In this document: one piece after another, positions 31,712 to 41,862 of the stretch
Numbering within the stretch: the stretch's first letter is position 1
How the letters are laid out: each line of letters starts with the position of its first letter
Origin: Lunularia cruciata
Taxonomy: Eukaryota; Streptophyta; Marchantiopsida; Lunulariales; Lunulariaceae
Length of the DNA stretch: 64,000 nucleotides
Direction: 5' to 3'
NCBI GenBank assembly: GCA_948567375.1
Contig: OX419757.1
Location: forward strand, 24,174,732 to 24,238,731
Notes under the pieces: generated by a model
Seen by the model: the letters and a program-made list of their open reading frames with translations, nothing else
The model's database searches: none
What the model was told of the DNA's origin: nothing
Position numbers and translations under genes: made by a program

Positions 31712-32528
31712 ATGGAGGAGTCCAAGATGATGAAAGACATTGCTGATATAGCCTTGAAGCAAAAAAAATTACCTGAAATGTATAGGAAATATAGTGACTT
31801 CCACAAAGAGCTTAGCTTAGGTACAAAGAAGCTTCTTTGCACCTATGTCCTAGTGCATGAGTACTCTCATGACTGATTTGGAAGTTGTAAAGGTAGAGAT
31901 CAGCGCTATAAAATAGTTATTGAACTTGGTAAACCAAGAGCTTCAGGACCTAAAGCATAGTACTATCTCGCTGTTAACATCAACCAAGGGGATGGTTGAT
32001 GCTATTAAGAAGGTTGCTTCTTTGGGAGCACAAGCCAGCGACATTGCTACACAAAGTGGAATGCTCTAACAGATTGTGAACACATTAGAAGTGAAGATGA
32101 GTTCTTATGCTAAAGCTACTAAGGTGGCTCAAATCTCTTACTTGCAAGAGCATGAGGTTGAGAAGGAGAACCAACTGGTCAAAATGAAGAACTTGAGGAT
32201 TTCAGGTTTGCCACAGATTGAGAAGGAAGATACCAAGGCCATAGTGTGTGAGTTTATTACTGATTGTTTGAGAGTCCATGATCCTCAAATTGTGCAAGCA
32301 TATAGATTGGGACAGCAAGGTGCAAAACCAAGGAATTCAATGATGGAAAACAAAGTTATATTGAAGGGATGGTGCATCTGGTTAGACCCTGATCTCACAT
32401 CTCTCCAATGGCAAGGAAAGAAGGGAGAATTAGTAAAAGCAAAGGATGCTCAACAAGCAGGTTTGGTAGAATTCTTGAGAGATAAAAGAGATGTGATTAC
32501 TCAAAAGAAATTGCCATCTACTGCATAG
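31712..32528 (+). CDS. LINE ORF1 protein, copy g (N-terminal part interrupted)
   Basis: RNA-binding chaperone-like protein of the LINE. The likely start is ATG at 31712 (MEESK), since the same start context occurs in the other copies; the open stretch without stops is 32076-32528. In order: an N-terminal heptad-like coiled coil (MNTLEVKMSSYAKATKVAQ), an RRM-like block beginning MKNLRISGLPQIEKEDTKA and including VQAYRLGQQGAKPR, then a C-terminal block with VILKGWCIWLDPDLTSLQW and VEFLRDKRDVITQKK. This is the coiled coil/RRM/C-terminal-domain order of animal L1 ORF1 (Transposase_22), without zinc knuckles. Usual plant L1 ORF1 proteins have zinc knuckles instead. In-frame stops before 32076 make this copy inactive. 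Confidence 0.7.
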
Positions 32529-32546
32529 CAATTCTAGACCCTTAGA

Positions 32547-33413
32547 GTGCTATTTTGGAATGTTCATGGGCTCACACATACCAAGTACTCTAGCACTAAG
32601 CCTTTGTGGGATGATGCTGATATGATCAATCTTGTGGAGACATGGGAACATGAAGGAAACACCATTCAAGACATTGAAGGCTTCACTCTCATCAGTTCAA
32701 CCTGGAACAAGCAGAGTGGAACAAGCAAAAGCAACATAGAGGAAGGGGCTTTGGAGGTATTGCTACTTATGTCAAATTTGGCTTTGAGCAATCAGTTTCT
32801 TTGATAGGCCAAGACTCAAGTAGACAATACCAATGGTTGAGGATTGGAGGAGTTGCTACACCTTGCTTCCTTGCTGTTTGTTACTTTGCTCCATTGACAT
32901 CACCAATCTATTCAAGTGGAGCTCTCAACACCATGCAACCTTTCCACTCCTTGACAAAGGATGTGTTGGAGTTTCAAAGTAAAGGTGTAGTACTTGGTGA
33001 TAAGTGATTTCAATGCTAGGATCCAAACTTCTCAGATTCTTGAGTTTAGTGACCTTTAGAATTATCCTTTCCATAGTTTGATAGACCATTCTAGTGCTTG
33101 GTCCCGCTCTTCCAAAGATCTCATGTCCAACCCCATGAGTGAGCACTTTTTGAGCTTTGGTACCAATTGTAGCTTGAAAATCTTCAATGGCCTTTCTCAA
33201 TTTCCAAAAACTTATAAGAGCACATGCTTTGCTTTTGGTGGATCAAGCACTATAGATTATATGCTCACCTCACTCAATGATATACACATTGTCTCAGATT
33301 TTGTTGTTGTAGATCCTCAACCTGAATTTGACCATGCACCTCTATGTTGTGCCATCCTTCTTTCTTGCCTCAACAGAACCACATTACCTATTGACCATGC
33401 CTTTAGAGGGTAA
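32547..33413 (+). CDS. LINE ORF2 endonuclease, copy g (frameshifted)
   Basis: ORF2 begins about 20 bases after ORF1. The N-terminal motif LFWNVHGLTHTKYSS and the LVETWEHEGN phrase (catalytic N and E of APE-type nucleases) lie in 32547-32804. The middle is in 32801-33007 (SSRQYQWLRIGGV). The end, with FDHAPLCCAI, is in 33078-33413. Three frames are used, so at least two frameshifts are present. The GDFNAR motif is partly destroyed near 32995-33020. Confidence 0.8.
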
Positions 33414-33620
33414 CTCCATCTAAATTTTCACAAGCAGGATCTGTACCAACAAGCTATCCATGAGAAATTGAGCTCTATGGAGTGGAGTTCTGATTTTCAA
33501 CAATGTAGTGATCATTTAGTTGAACTATTTCAATCTACATCCATTACTTTATTTCCAAGAGGTTCTCACATGAAGAGACTCAATCTTCCTTGCAATAGGT
33601 GGTAGGATGCTGATTGTAAA

Positions 33621-34256
33621 ATGGCAAGGATCAAAGCTATGGATAGGTCACTTGATCAAATTGCACAAAATCAGGCTTTTGTATCTTATAGAAAGTTGGT
33701 GAATTGCAAGAAGCGTGCATTCTTGAGACTCAAGGAGGTTGAGTTGTTGGATTCCCTTTTCTGCTTAAGAAATCAAACAAAGATGGAGGTGAACCTTGAC
33801 AAGTCCAAGGTGATTGTGGTGGGTTCTAAAGGTGTCACACCTTTATTTCTTGATGGACAGCAATTGGAGCAGGATTTTTTTTGTAAGTATTTGGGTCTTG
33901 AGTTTTCTTATGACTATAGTTGGTCTACTTGGGTAAAAATGAGAATCAATGCAGGGTTTAGAGCTTTGTATTCACTCATGAATTGCTCTAGACTTGCTCA
34001 TCTTACCACATGGGAGTTGAAGAAGGTGTTGTTCAGATCTCTTGTGCAGCCGGTGGTTCTCTATGGTGCTCAGATTTGGGGTCCAGGTACTAAGAAGACA
34101 TGGTGGCAAAAGGTGGAGAAAGTTCAAAAATTGTTTTTGTGTGATGAACTTGGAGTGAGCACTCAAACTCCGTATGTATTGCTGCTTGCTGAAATAGGGT
34201 TTAGGGTTTACCATACCAAGCATTTTGTGCCACTCTATCTGTTGGTTGGTATATAG
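33621..34256 (+). CDS. LINE ORF2 linker joined to reverse transcriptase end, copy g
   Basis: 211-residue open frame in which the linker (MARIKAMDRSLDQIAQNQAF, then RLKEVEL) is joined near 33750 to the region after the YADD box (FCLRNQTKMEVNLDKSKVIV, KYLGLEFSYDYSW, LYGAQIWGPGTKKTWWQKVE). About 1 kb encoding the fingers, palm and YADD motif is missing, compared with copy e. The frame remains open across the deletion by chance. Confidence 0.75.
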   Translation: MARIKAMDRSLDQIAQNQAFVSYRKLVNCKKRAFLRLKEVELLDSLFCLRNQTKMEVNLDKSKVIVVGSKGVTPLFLDGQQLEQDFFCKYLGLEFSYDYSWSTWVKMRINAGFRALYSLMNCSRLAHLTTWELKKVLFRSLVQPVVLYGAQIWGPGTKKTWWQKVEKVQKLFLCDELGVSTQTPYVLLLAEIGFRVYHTKHFVPLYLLVGI

Positions 34257-34615
34257 ATCTGATTGCATGGGCCACAAGGTGGAATGTTTATGAGTGACAT
34301 TGGAGAATGGAGCCTATTGCACTACAAGAAGTGATCAAGGAGCAGTTCTTACTTTGCTTATAGCAAGAATCCGGTACCAAGATGATGTTCTACCAGCAGT
34401 TTATAATTCCTATGTTGGTGTATTGTGAGCAAGATTATCTCTTGGCTAGGATATCTACTTCACTTAGACATATTATTGCTCAGTATAGAACTAGTTCTCA
34501 TAGATTAGAAGTTGAACAATGAACAATGAACAATGAAATATAAAGCATGGAAGATCCAAAGAGTCAAAAGGCTGAAAACACAATACAAAACACATGAAAT
34601 GTAAGCCTAGGCAAG

Positions 34616-37600
34616 GGCCTAAGGCATCATACAAACCTGTAACAAATTGGTCCAATGTAAACTAATCTTTGTCATATATTTCCCTTATGCTAAAGCTTCT
34701 ACCTGTAAGAGAGGTGAGAATTCACTACAAGTAATTTGATGTCTAACTCTGATCTACATGTAACAAGGGTAATCAAAAAACACATGGTGCTCATCCTCAA
34801 CTTTTCTCATAGTACACAATTTGCAAAGTTGCATGGAGTGCTCTATCTGCTGCCAACGTCCTTTTTCTACTTCTAGACTATGAGAACTAGTTCTATACTG
34901 AGCAATAACATGTCTAAGTGAAATAGAAATCCTAACCAAGAGATAATCTTCCTCACAATATACCAACATAGGATTTACGAACTACTGATAGAACACCATC
35001 TTGGTACCAGGTTGTTGCCATAAGCAAAGTAAGAACTGCTCCTTGATCACCTCTCAAAGTACAATTGGCTCCAATCTCCAATGTCGCTCAGAAACATTCC
35101 ACCTTGTGGCCCATGCAATCAGATCTATATACCAACCAATAGATAGAGTGACACAAAAAGCTTGGTAGAGTAGTCTCTCATGCTCCATGGACCTCACCTT
35201 AGTGGCATATGTGAGAGTTAAGAACAAAGCTTCAACCTCAAGAGGTAAAAAGCATGTTTCAGCAAGCAGCAATACATAAGGGGTTTGAGTCCTCACTCCA
35301 CGCTCATCACACCAAATTTTTTTCTGAAATTACTCCACCTTTTGCCACCATGTCTTCTTAGTACCTGGACCCCAAATCTGAGCATCGTAGAGAACCACTA
35401 ATTGCACAAGAGATATAAATAGCACCTTCTTCAACTCCCATGTGGTAAGATGAGCAAGTCTAGAGCGATTCATGAGTGAATACAAAGCTCTAAACCCTGC
35501 ATTGATTCTCATCTTCACACAAGTAGACCAACTATAGTCATGAGAAAACTCAAGGCCTAAGTACTTATAAGAAGAAACTTGCTCCAAACGTTTTCCGTCA
35601 AAAAAGAAAGGTGTGACACCTTTAGAACCCACCACAATCACTTTGAACTTGTCAAGCTTCACCTCCATCTTTGTTTCATTGCAAAACAAGATAATAGAAT
35701 CCAAAAATTTTTGTAACTTCAAGTTGGTAGAAAGGAGCACTACCTCCTCTACATAAAGGAGTGCATGTATCATGAAAGAGCCAACTTGTACACCTATAGC
35801 TCCGGCTTCCATAAGTACCCTCTCTAGATCATCGATGAAAATTCCAAACAAAGTTGGGGATAGAGAGCAGCCTTGAAACACACCCATTGTGCTAAGGACA
35901 TCTTGAGAGCTCAAAGATGAAAGCTTCACAACCACTTTCTCATAGAGTCTAGAGATAGCAAAAATCAGATCCGCTGAAACACCAACTTTTGTGAGTCTCT
36001 CACTAAGAGATTTCCTATGCACCTTATCAAAGGCCTTCCTAAAATCAATAAATGAAACAAAGAGAGCTCTCCCAACACCCTTAGATTTCCACCACAAAAC
36101 ATGGAGTACCAATAGATGATCCAAAGTACTAAAGCCTGGCACTTAGCTCAAATTCTATACTTTTCAGCCCAAGTACTCAATCTAGACTCCAAAATTTGAC
36201 AATACAACTTGGCAAAGATAATACCCACTAGAATGGTATAGTAATTGGTGACAACATCTCTCTGGCCAGACTTGTGAATAGGAACTACCTTCTTCAAGCA
36301 CCATCTATCAGGAGAGCCACACCTGATTGTCTCATTCAAGTGAGAAGTGAGTACTAGAATCAGATGGCTACCGCCCCACTTAAGTAGTTCAACACATAGT
36401 CATCAAGGTCTTCAGCCTTACCATTGGCCAGCTTCTTGAGTTGGTACTTGACATCAGCTTTAGAGATAGTGAGAGAAAAACCAAGGCTAGGTGCCATGCT
36501 GGGAGCATCGGGGAAAAAGTATAGACCCTTCACATAATTACAAAGCTCCTTCAAGTCCAGCAATGGAGATGGAGATCTGATGGTTACCTTCTTCCAAAAA
36601 GTTTTGGGATTGTTCCTCAGTTCAATGCTCAACTCAACCTCCTTGAGTCTCAAAAATGTTTGCTTTTTGCACTTCACCAACTTTCTGTACAAAACAAAGG
36701 CCTGATTTTGTGCAATCTGATCAAGAGACCTATCCATAGTTTTGATCCTTGCCATTTCCACAATCAGCATCATACCACTTATTGCAAGGGAGGCCAAGTC
36801 TCTTCCTATGAGAACCTCTTGGAAACAAAGTAGTTGATGTAGATTGAAGAAGTTCAAGCAATTGATCATTACATTGTTGAAAATCAGAACTCCACTTCAT
36901 AGAGCTCAATTTCTCTTGGATAGGTTGATGGTACAAATCTCTCTTTTGAAAATCTAGACAAAGTTTCCCCATAAATGTGTGCTTAGTGGGTAATGTGATT
37001 CTATTGGGGCAAGGAAGAAGGATGATACAAGGTAGAGGTGCATGGTCAAATTCTGGTTGAGGATCTAAAATAGCAAAATTTGAAACAAGGTGGATATCAT
37101 TAGCTGAAGTGATCATATAATCAAAAGTGCTTGATCCACCAGAAGCAAAGCATGTGCTTTTACAAGTTTTTGGAAATTGAGAAAGGTCATTCAAGATCTT
37201 CAAGCTACAATTGGTACCAAAGCTCAAAAAGTGCTCACTCATGGGGTTGGACATGAGATCTTTGGAAGAGCAGACCAAGCACTAGAATGGTCTATCAAGC
37301 TATGGAAAGGGTCATTCAACCTGAGAGGCTTGGATCCTAGCATTGAAATCACCAAGAACAAGTATTGCACCTTTAGTATTGCACCTTTAGTTTGAAACTC
37401 CAACACATCCTTTGTCAAGGAGTGGAAAGGCTGCATGGTGTTGAGAACTCCACATGATTAGATTAGTGATGTCAATGGAGCAAAGTAACAAACAACAAGA
37501 AAGCAAGGTGTAGCAACTCCTCCAATCTTCAACCATTGATATTGTCCACTTGAATCTTGGCCTATCAAAGAGACTGATATTTCAAAGCCAAATCTGACAT

Positions 37601-37804
37601 AAGTAGCAATACCTCCAAAGCCCCTTCCTCTATGTTTCCTCCGCTCCAAGTTGAACCGACAAGAGTGAAACCTTCAATGTCTTGAATGGTATTTCCTTCC
37701 TGTTCCCATGTCTCCACAAGATTGATCAGATCAGCATCATCCCACAAGGGCTTAGGGCTGGAGTGCTTGGTATGTGTGAGGCCATGAACATTCCAAAACA
37801 ACAC
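34616..37804 (-). CDS. LINE ORF2: endonuclease, reverse transcriptase, CCHC knuckle (copy h)
   Basis: About 1,060 codons on the minus strand. Endonuclease: LFWNVHGLTHTKHSS and LVETWEQEGN at 37804-37565, FDHAPLPCIILL near 37050. Linker: QIAQNQAFVLYRKLVK. Reverse transcriptase: CLKKVVPIHKSGQRDVVTNY (36300), FIDFRKAFDKVHRKSLSERL (motif A, 36060), GVFQGCSLSPTLFG (motif B, 35880). The YADD position is changed to YVEE (35755), which should abolish catalysis. Thumb: SSYKYLGLEFSHDYSW. C-terminal region: LPLEVEALFLTLTYATKVRS and the knuckle with KVEDEHHVF near 34790. Open pieces are 37804-37565, 37649-37458, 37278-36730, 36869-36360, 36339-36148, 36142-35330, 35296-35054 and 34969-34754, so there are several frameshifts. 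Confidence 0.8.
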
Positions 37805-37822
37805 TCTAAGGGTCTGGAATTG

Positions 37823-38665
37823 CTATGGAGTAGCTGACAATTTCTTTTGAGTAATCACAACTCTATTATCTCTCAAGAATGCAACAAAAACTTCTTGTTG
37901 AGCCTCCTTCACTTTTGCTAATTCTCCCTTCTTTGCTTGCCATTGGAGAGATGTGAGATCAGGGTCCAACCAAATGCGCCGCCCCTTCAGTATAGCCTTG
38001 TTTGCCATCATTGAATTACTCTGAGTTTCTTAGCCAAACCTCACCAAAATGCTTCTTGGTTGTGTACCTTTCTGTCCCACTCTATATGCTTAAACAATTT
38101 GAGGATCATGGACTCTCAAAGAATCAGCAATAAACCCACTTACTATGGCCTTGGTGTCTTCTTTCTCTATCTCTAATAAACTTGAAATCCTCAAGTTCTT
38201 CATTCTGACCAATTGGTTCTCCTTCTCAACCTCATGATCTTGCAAGTAAGAGATTTGAGCCACCTTAGTAGCTTCAGCATATGACTTCATCTTGACCTCA
38301 AATGTATCAACCATCTCTTGCAACCCTCCATTTTGTAAAGCAATGTTGGTGGCTTGTGCTCCCAAGGAAGCAACCTTCTCAATAGCATCCATCATACCCT
38401 TTGTGGAGTCTAACATCAAATTGTTGCTCTTCTTGAGTTCTTGGATATCTAAGGAGATTGAATTAAGAGATTCTTTCATGGTCATGACTTCAGCTCTTAC
38501 GGTGTCCAAATATACCATCAGAGTGTTCATACATTGAGACATAGGGGCAAAAAAGCTCTTGAACTCCTTGTGGAAGTCATTTACTTTTTTATACATTTTA
38601 GCAAGTTGTTGCTATTTTGAAGCTATATCAGCAATTTCTTGCACCATCTAAGAAGCTTCCATTCA
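37823..38665 (-). CDS. LINE ORF1 protein, coiled coil plus RRM type (copy h)
   Basis: The main open piece (38596-38090, 168 residues) has a coiled-coil stretch (MKESLNSISLDIQELKKSNN, then VEKVASLGAQA-like) and enters the RRM-like block at MKNLRISSLLEIEKEDTKAI, ending VHDPQIV. The C-terminal block continues in a second piece (38011-37823: ILKGRRIWLDPDLTSLQWQ and VAFLRDNRVVITQKK). A stop separates the two near 38090, and one lies in the N-terminus near 38630. The architecture agrees with copy g and resembles animal L1 ORF1. No C-x2-C-x4-H-x4-C knuckle is present. Confidence 0.7.
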
Positions 38666-39833
38666 GGAGTCTCCAAAGTGATACTATGAGAATATATTCT
38701 CTAATTTGGTTTTGGAATTTTGGTTTGTAAGATTTTAAAGAAATTTTACAGATTTAAAATTCCCATGGTTTTTGTTTCAAAGTGTGAGACTCTACATAAT
38801 CTATATCTACCAATAGATCTACAAATGCTTGTTCTAATGAATCAAAGATCTACTCATTTGGACTTGTAAATCAAAAGTTATAAACTTTTGAATTTGCACT
38901 TTCTTACATTAAATTTATGAAATCCTACAGATTTTGAAAATTGACAACCTTGGCCACATGACTTCAAAATCTACAAATGAAAACTCAATCAATAGCTCTT
39001 GAAGACTTCTTTCAGATGAACCAAAAATGAATTGATTTGAGCAAATAGATATGGAGTTATGGGCCCTAGAGTTTTTTATGCAAAACTTCTAAACCTCATT
39101 GAGTCACAAAATTCAAATGCTTGGAACTTCAAGTACAAAGCTTCAAATTCTATGAAAATGGTTTAAATCAATAGCTCTTGACAAAATGCTTCTAATGAAA
39201 AAAAGATCACCTCATTTGAAGATGTGAGTCCAAAATTCCAGCCTTTGAAAGTTGCAGATCTGACCACCACCACATGCACAAGACCTCAGATTCATGAAAT
39301 TTGAAACTTGATCCACAAAACTCCAACTTCAGAAAAAATGCATTCAAAATAAAGAACCCTCAGAGGTGTTCCCAATAAGTTTCATATTGAAACATTTGGA
39401 GATGGAACCAAAAAGTTACAATGTGTTGAAATTTGAACTCAAACCCTAAAATTTACCAAAGATGATAGAATTTGAATCTCCATTACTATCTATGTGTACA
39501 TGATCTTTGAGTGTGCTTAGTATCAACCGAAAGATTTTTCCAAGGCGCTCCTAATGCTACAAAAATCAATTGATTTGGACACCATATGATGAAGATATGA
39601 ACTCTCAAATCTGGATTCTCTATCAAAAAGTTTGATTAGTCATTACTTTTGGCACAAAGCTTAGTTAGATGCAATCTTGGTAACTATGGAAAGCCCTTGT
39701 CAAGGTGCTTCTAAAAAGACCAGAACCAAAGTGTTTGGAAATATATGCACTGAGATATGGCTTGCTCAATGTTTGGGAGTCTTCTCCTTTCAAACTTTAG
39801 AATTCAACAAGACCATCCAACATGTCCCATTAT
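38666..39833 (-). repeat. LINE 5' UTR monomers, copy h
   Basis: On the minus strand, cores like TCCAAATGAGTAGATCTTTG lie near 39560, 39385, 39205, 39025 and 38848, spacing about 175-180 bases. Units diverge strongly from one another but match unit for unit in parts with copy g. Confidence 0.6.
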
Positions 39834-40181
39834 TAAACAAGGACATTGGCAGCAGATAGAGCACTCCATGCAACTTTGCAAATTACGTATTACGAGTAAA
39901 GTTGAGGATGAGCACCATGCATTTGTTGATTGCCCTTGTTACATGCAGATCAGAGTTAGACATCAGATTACTTGTAGTGCTTTCTCAACTCTCTTATAGG
40001 TTGAAGCTTTAGCGTTAGGGAAGTATATGATGGAGATTAATTTACATCAGACCAATTTGTAAGAGATTTTTTTGATGCCCTAGGCTCTTGCCTAGGCTTA
40101 CATTTCATATGTTTTGTATTGTATTTTCAACCTTTTGACTCTTTGGGTCTTCCGTGCTTTATATTTTATTGTTTCATTGTA
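39834..40181 (+). mobile_element. 3' end of LINE copy g
   Basis: Resumes copy g after the inserted copy h: knuckle region (KVEDEHHAFVDCPCYMQIRV), end of ORF2, 3' UTR and a short tail (ATTTTATTGTTTCATTG). Confidence 0.8.
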
Positions 40182-41862
40182 AACCTTGACAAGTCCAAAT
40201 TGATTGTGGTGAGTTCTAAAGATATCACACCTTTCCTTTTTGATGAAAAGTAATTGGAGTAGGTTTCTTATTATGAGTACTTGGGTCTTGAGTTTTCTTG
40301 TGAGTATAGTTGGTCTACTTGTGTAAAGAAGCAAATCAATGTAGGTTTTAGAGCTTTGCATTCTCTATGGTGCTCAGATTTGGAGTCCAAATGCTTGCTG
40401 AAACAAGGCTTTTGCCACTTGAGGTTGAAGGTTTGTTCTTAGCTCTCAAATATGCTGCTAAGGTGAGGTCCATGGAAGCATGAGAGACTTCTCTACCAAG
40501 CTTTTTGTACCACTCTATCTATTTGCTGGTATATAGATCTACTTGCATGTGCTACAAGGTGAAGTGTTTTTGAGCAATGTTGGAGATTGGAGCCTATTGC
40601 ACTACAAGAGGTGATCAAGGAGCAGTTCCTACATTGCTCGTGGAAAGAACCCAATACCAAGATGGTGTTTTATTAGTAGTTTGTAAATCCTTTGTTCCTA
40701 TATTGTGTAATACCAAGAGCTAGCCATATGATCTAGATGTGAAATTTGGTTTGGTAACATCTAAAATGATGTTATACGCGATGGTCAAAATAGATCAGAT
40801 AGAAGTATCACCAAAAGAGTACTTCTACTAAAAGGGCAAAAACTAAAATAGACTTGAGAACCTTAGAACCAATAGTTAAACATATGATTTAAAGGTGAGA
40901 ATTGGTTAGGTAACATTTGGAAGGATGTTACACATGATGGACTAAACAGATCAGAAAGAGGTATCACCAAGAGGGGACTTCTACTAATAGAGTAGGAACC
41001 AAAAGATGCTTGAAATCTTTGAAGGCAATTTTGGAGGCCTAAATGGATGAATTAGGCCTCAAAAATGTGCAGATTCCACTCCCATCCCAATGGAAGAAAG
41101 GTTGGCCTTCCTTCCCCCAACTTTGTCTTGTCAAGAGCTTTCCAATGGTACCTTACTTGATTCTAAGATTCCTATAGGAAGATTCCCTAAAAGATTCCCT
41201 TTGGTCAAAGCTTGTTTGACCAACCAGATAGGACCTAGACCAGACATGTCACCCATCCAAGTAAGTAATCCAAGGGTTGAACTTGCTGACATGTCACCTA
41301 TCTGTGTGCCTAATCCTATGGTGGAGCTTCCTTGGAAGAGATCCTCTTTGTCTATATAATAAAGATAGGTGCTCCTTTGGGGCATCAAATGTTTGAGTGT
41401 GTAATCTGTGTTTTCTCTCTTCTCTTGTCCTTGGAGTATTACATATTGGAAGCAAGATTATCTATTAGCTAGGATCTCTACTTCACTTAGATATATTGAA
41501 TGGATAACTAGCTCTCATAGAATAGATGTAGAACAAGAAAGTTGGCAATAGATATTGCATTCCATGTGGTTTTGCACATTGTGTTCTACGGGTAAAGTTG
41601 AGGATGAGTGCCATGTCTTTATTGAGTGCCCTTGTTACGCATGGATTAGAGTTAAGCATCAGATTAGTTGTAGTGATTTCTCAACTCTCCTACATATTGA
41701 GGCTTTTGCATTAGGGAGGTATATGATCGAGATAAGTCTACATCAAAATAGTTTATTACAAATTGGTCAGATACCCTAGGCTCTTGGTTAGGCCTACTTT
41801 CAGCCTTTTGACTCATTGGGTCTTTTGGGCTTTATTTTCATTGTTCACTATTCATTGTTCAT
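40182..41862 (+). mobile_element. 5'-truncated LINE copy i, split by an LTR
   Basis: Starts in ORF2 after the YADD region (ACCTTGACAAGTCCAAATTG), with a deletion near 40370, and runs to the tail at about 41862 (CATTGTTCACTATTCATTGT). The LTR at 40706-41443 interrupts the C-terminal region; the knuckle is at 41555-41779 (KVEDECHVFIECPCYAWIRV). It directly follows the tail of copy g in the same orientation. Confidence 0.8.
40706..41443 (+). mobile_element. 738-bp solo LTR, family F3 (copy a)
   Basis: Starts TGTAATACC, ends GTATTACA, with perfect TATTG duplications (40701-40705 and 41444-41448). A TATA box, TATATAATAAAG, lies at about 41353, 90 bases before the end. The same LTR occurs at 48583-49324 and, diverged, at 55981-56552. 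The ends are also inverted repeats of 8 bases, common for LTRs. No internal region of this family is present in the window. Confidence 0.8.

Larger units (their letters stand above)
30235..34515 (+). mobile_element. L1-type LINE copy g, main part
   Basis: Plus-strand LINE with its natural 5' start (similar to the start of the copy ending at 39833): 5' UTR to 31700, ORF1 31712-32528, endonuclease 32547-33413. Near 33747 the sequence jumps from the linker to the end of the reverse transcriptase, so the catalytic core is deleted. The C-terminal part runs to 34515, where the minus-strand LINE copy h is inserted; the remaining 3' end is at 39834-40181. The junction repeats GAACAA/AAACAA. Confidence 0.85.
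34516..39833 (-). mobile_element. near full-length L1-type LINE copy h (5.3 kb)
   Basis: Minus-strand LINE with both natural ends: reversed (GTTCATT)n tail at 34516-34540 and 5' start near 39833 (TTAATAATGGGACATGTTGG in LINE sense). Parts: 5' UTR 39833-38666, ORF1 38665-37823, ORF2 37804-34616, 3' UTR and tail to 34516. It interrupts copy g; the outer copy continues at 39834. It is the reference copy for the family in this window, although both ORFs carry frameshifts and stops. Confidence 0.85.

Noticed and set aside
40706-41443. Miniature inverted-repeat transposon with TGTAATAC/GTATTACA ends
   Set aside because: The 8-base inverted ends, a 5-base duplication, a TATA box 90 bases from the end and 740-base length fit a solo LTR better. 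No longer inverted repeat exists.
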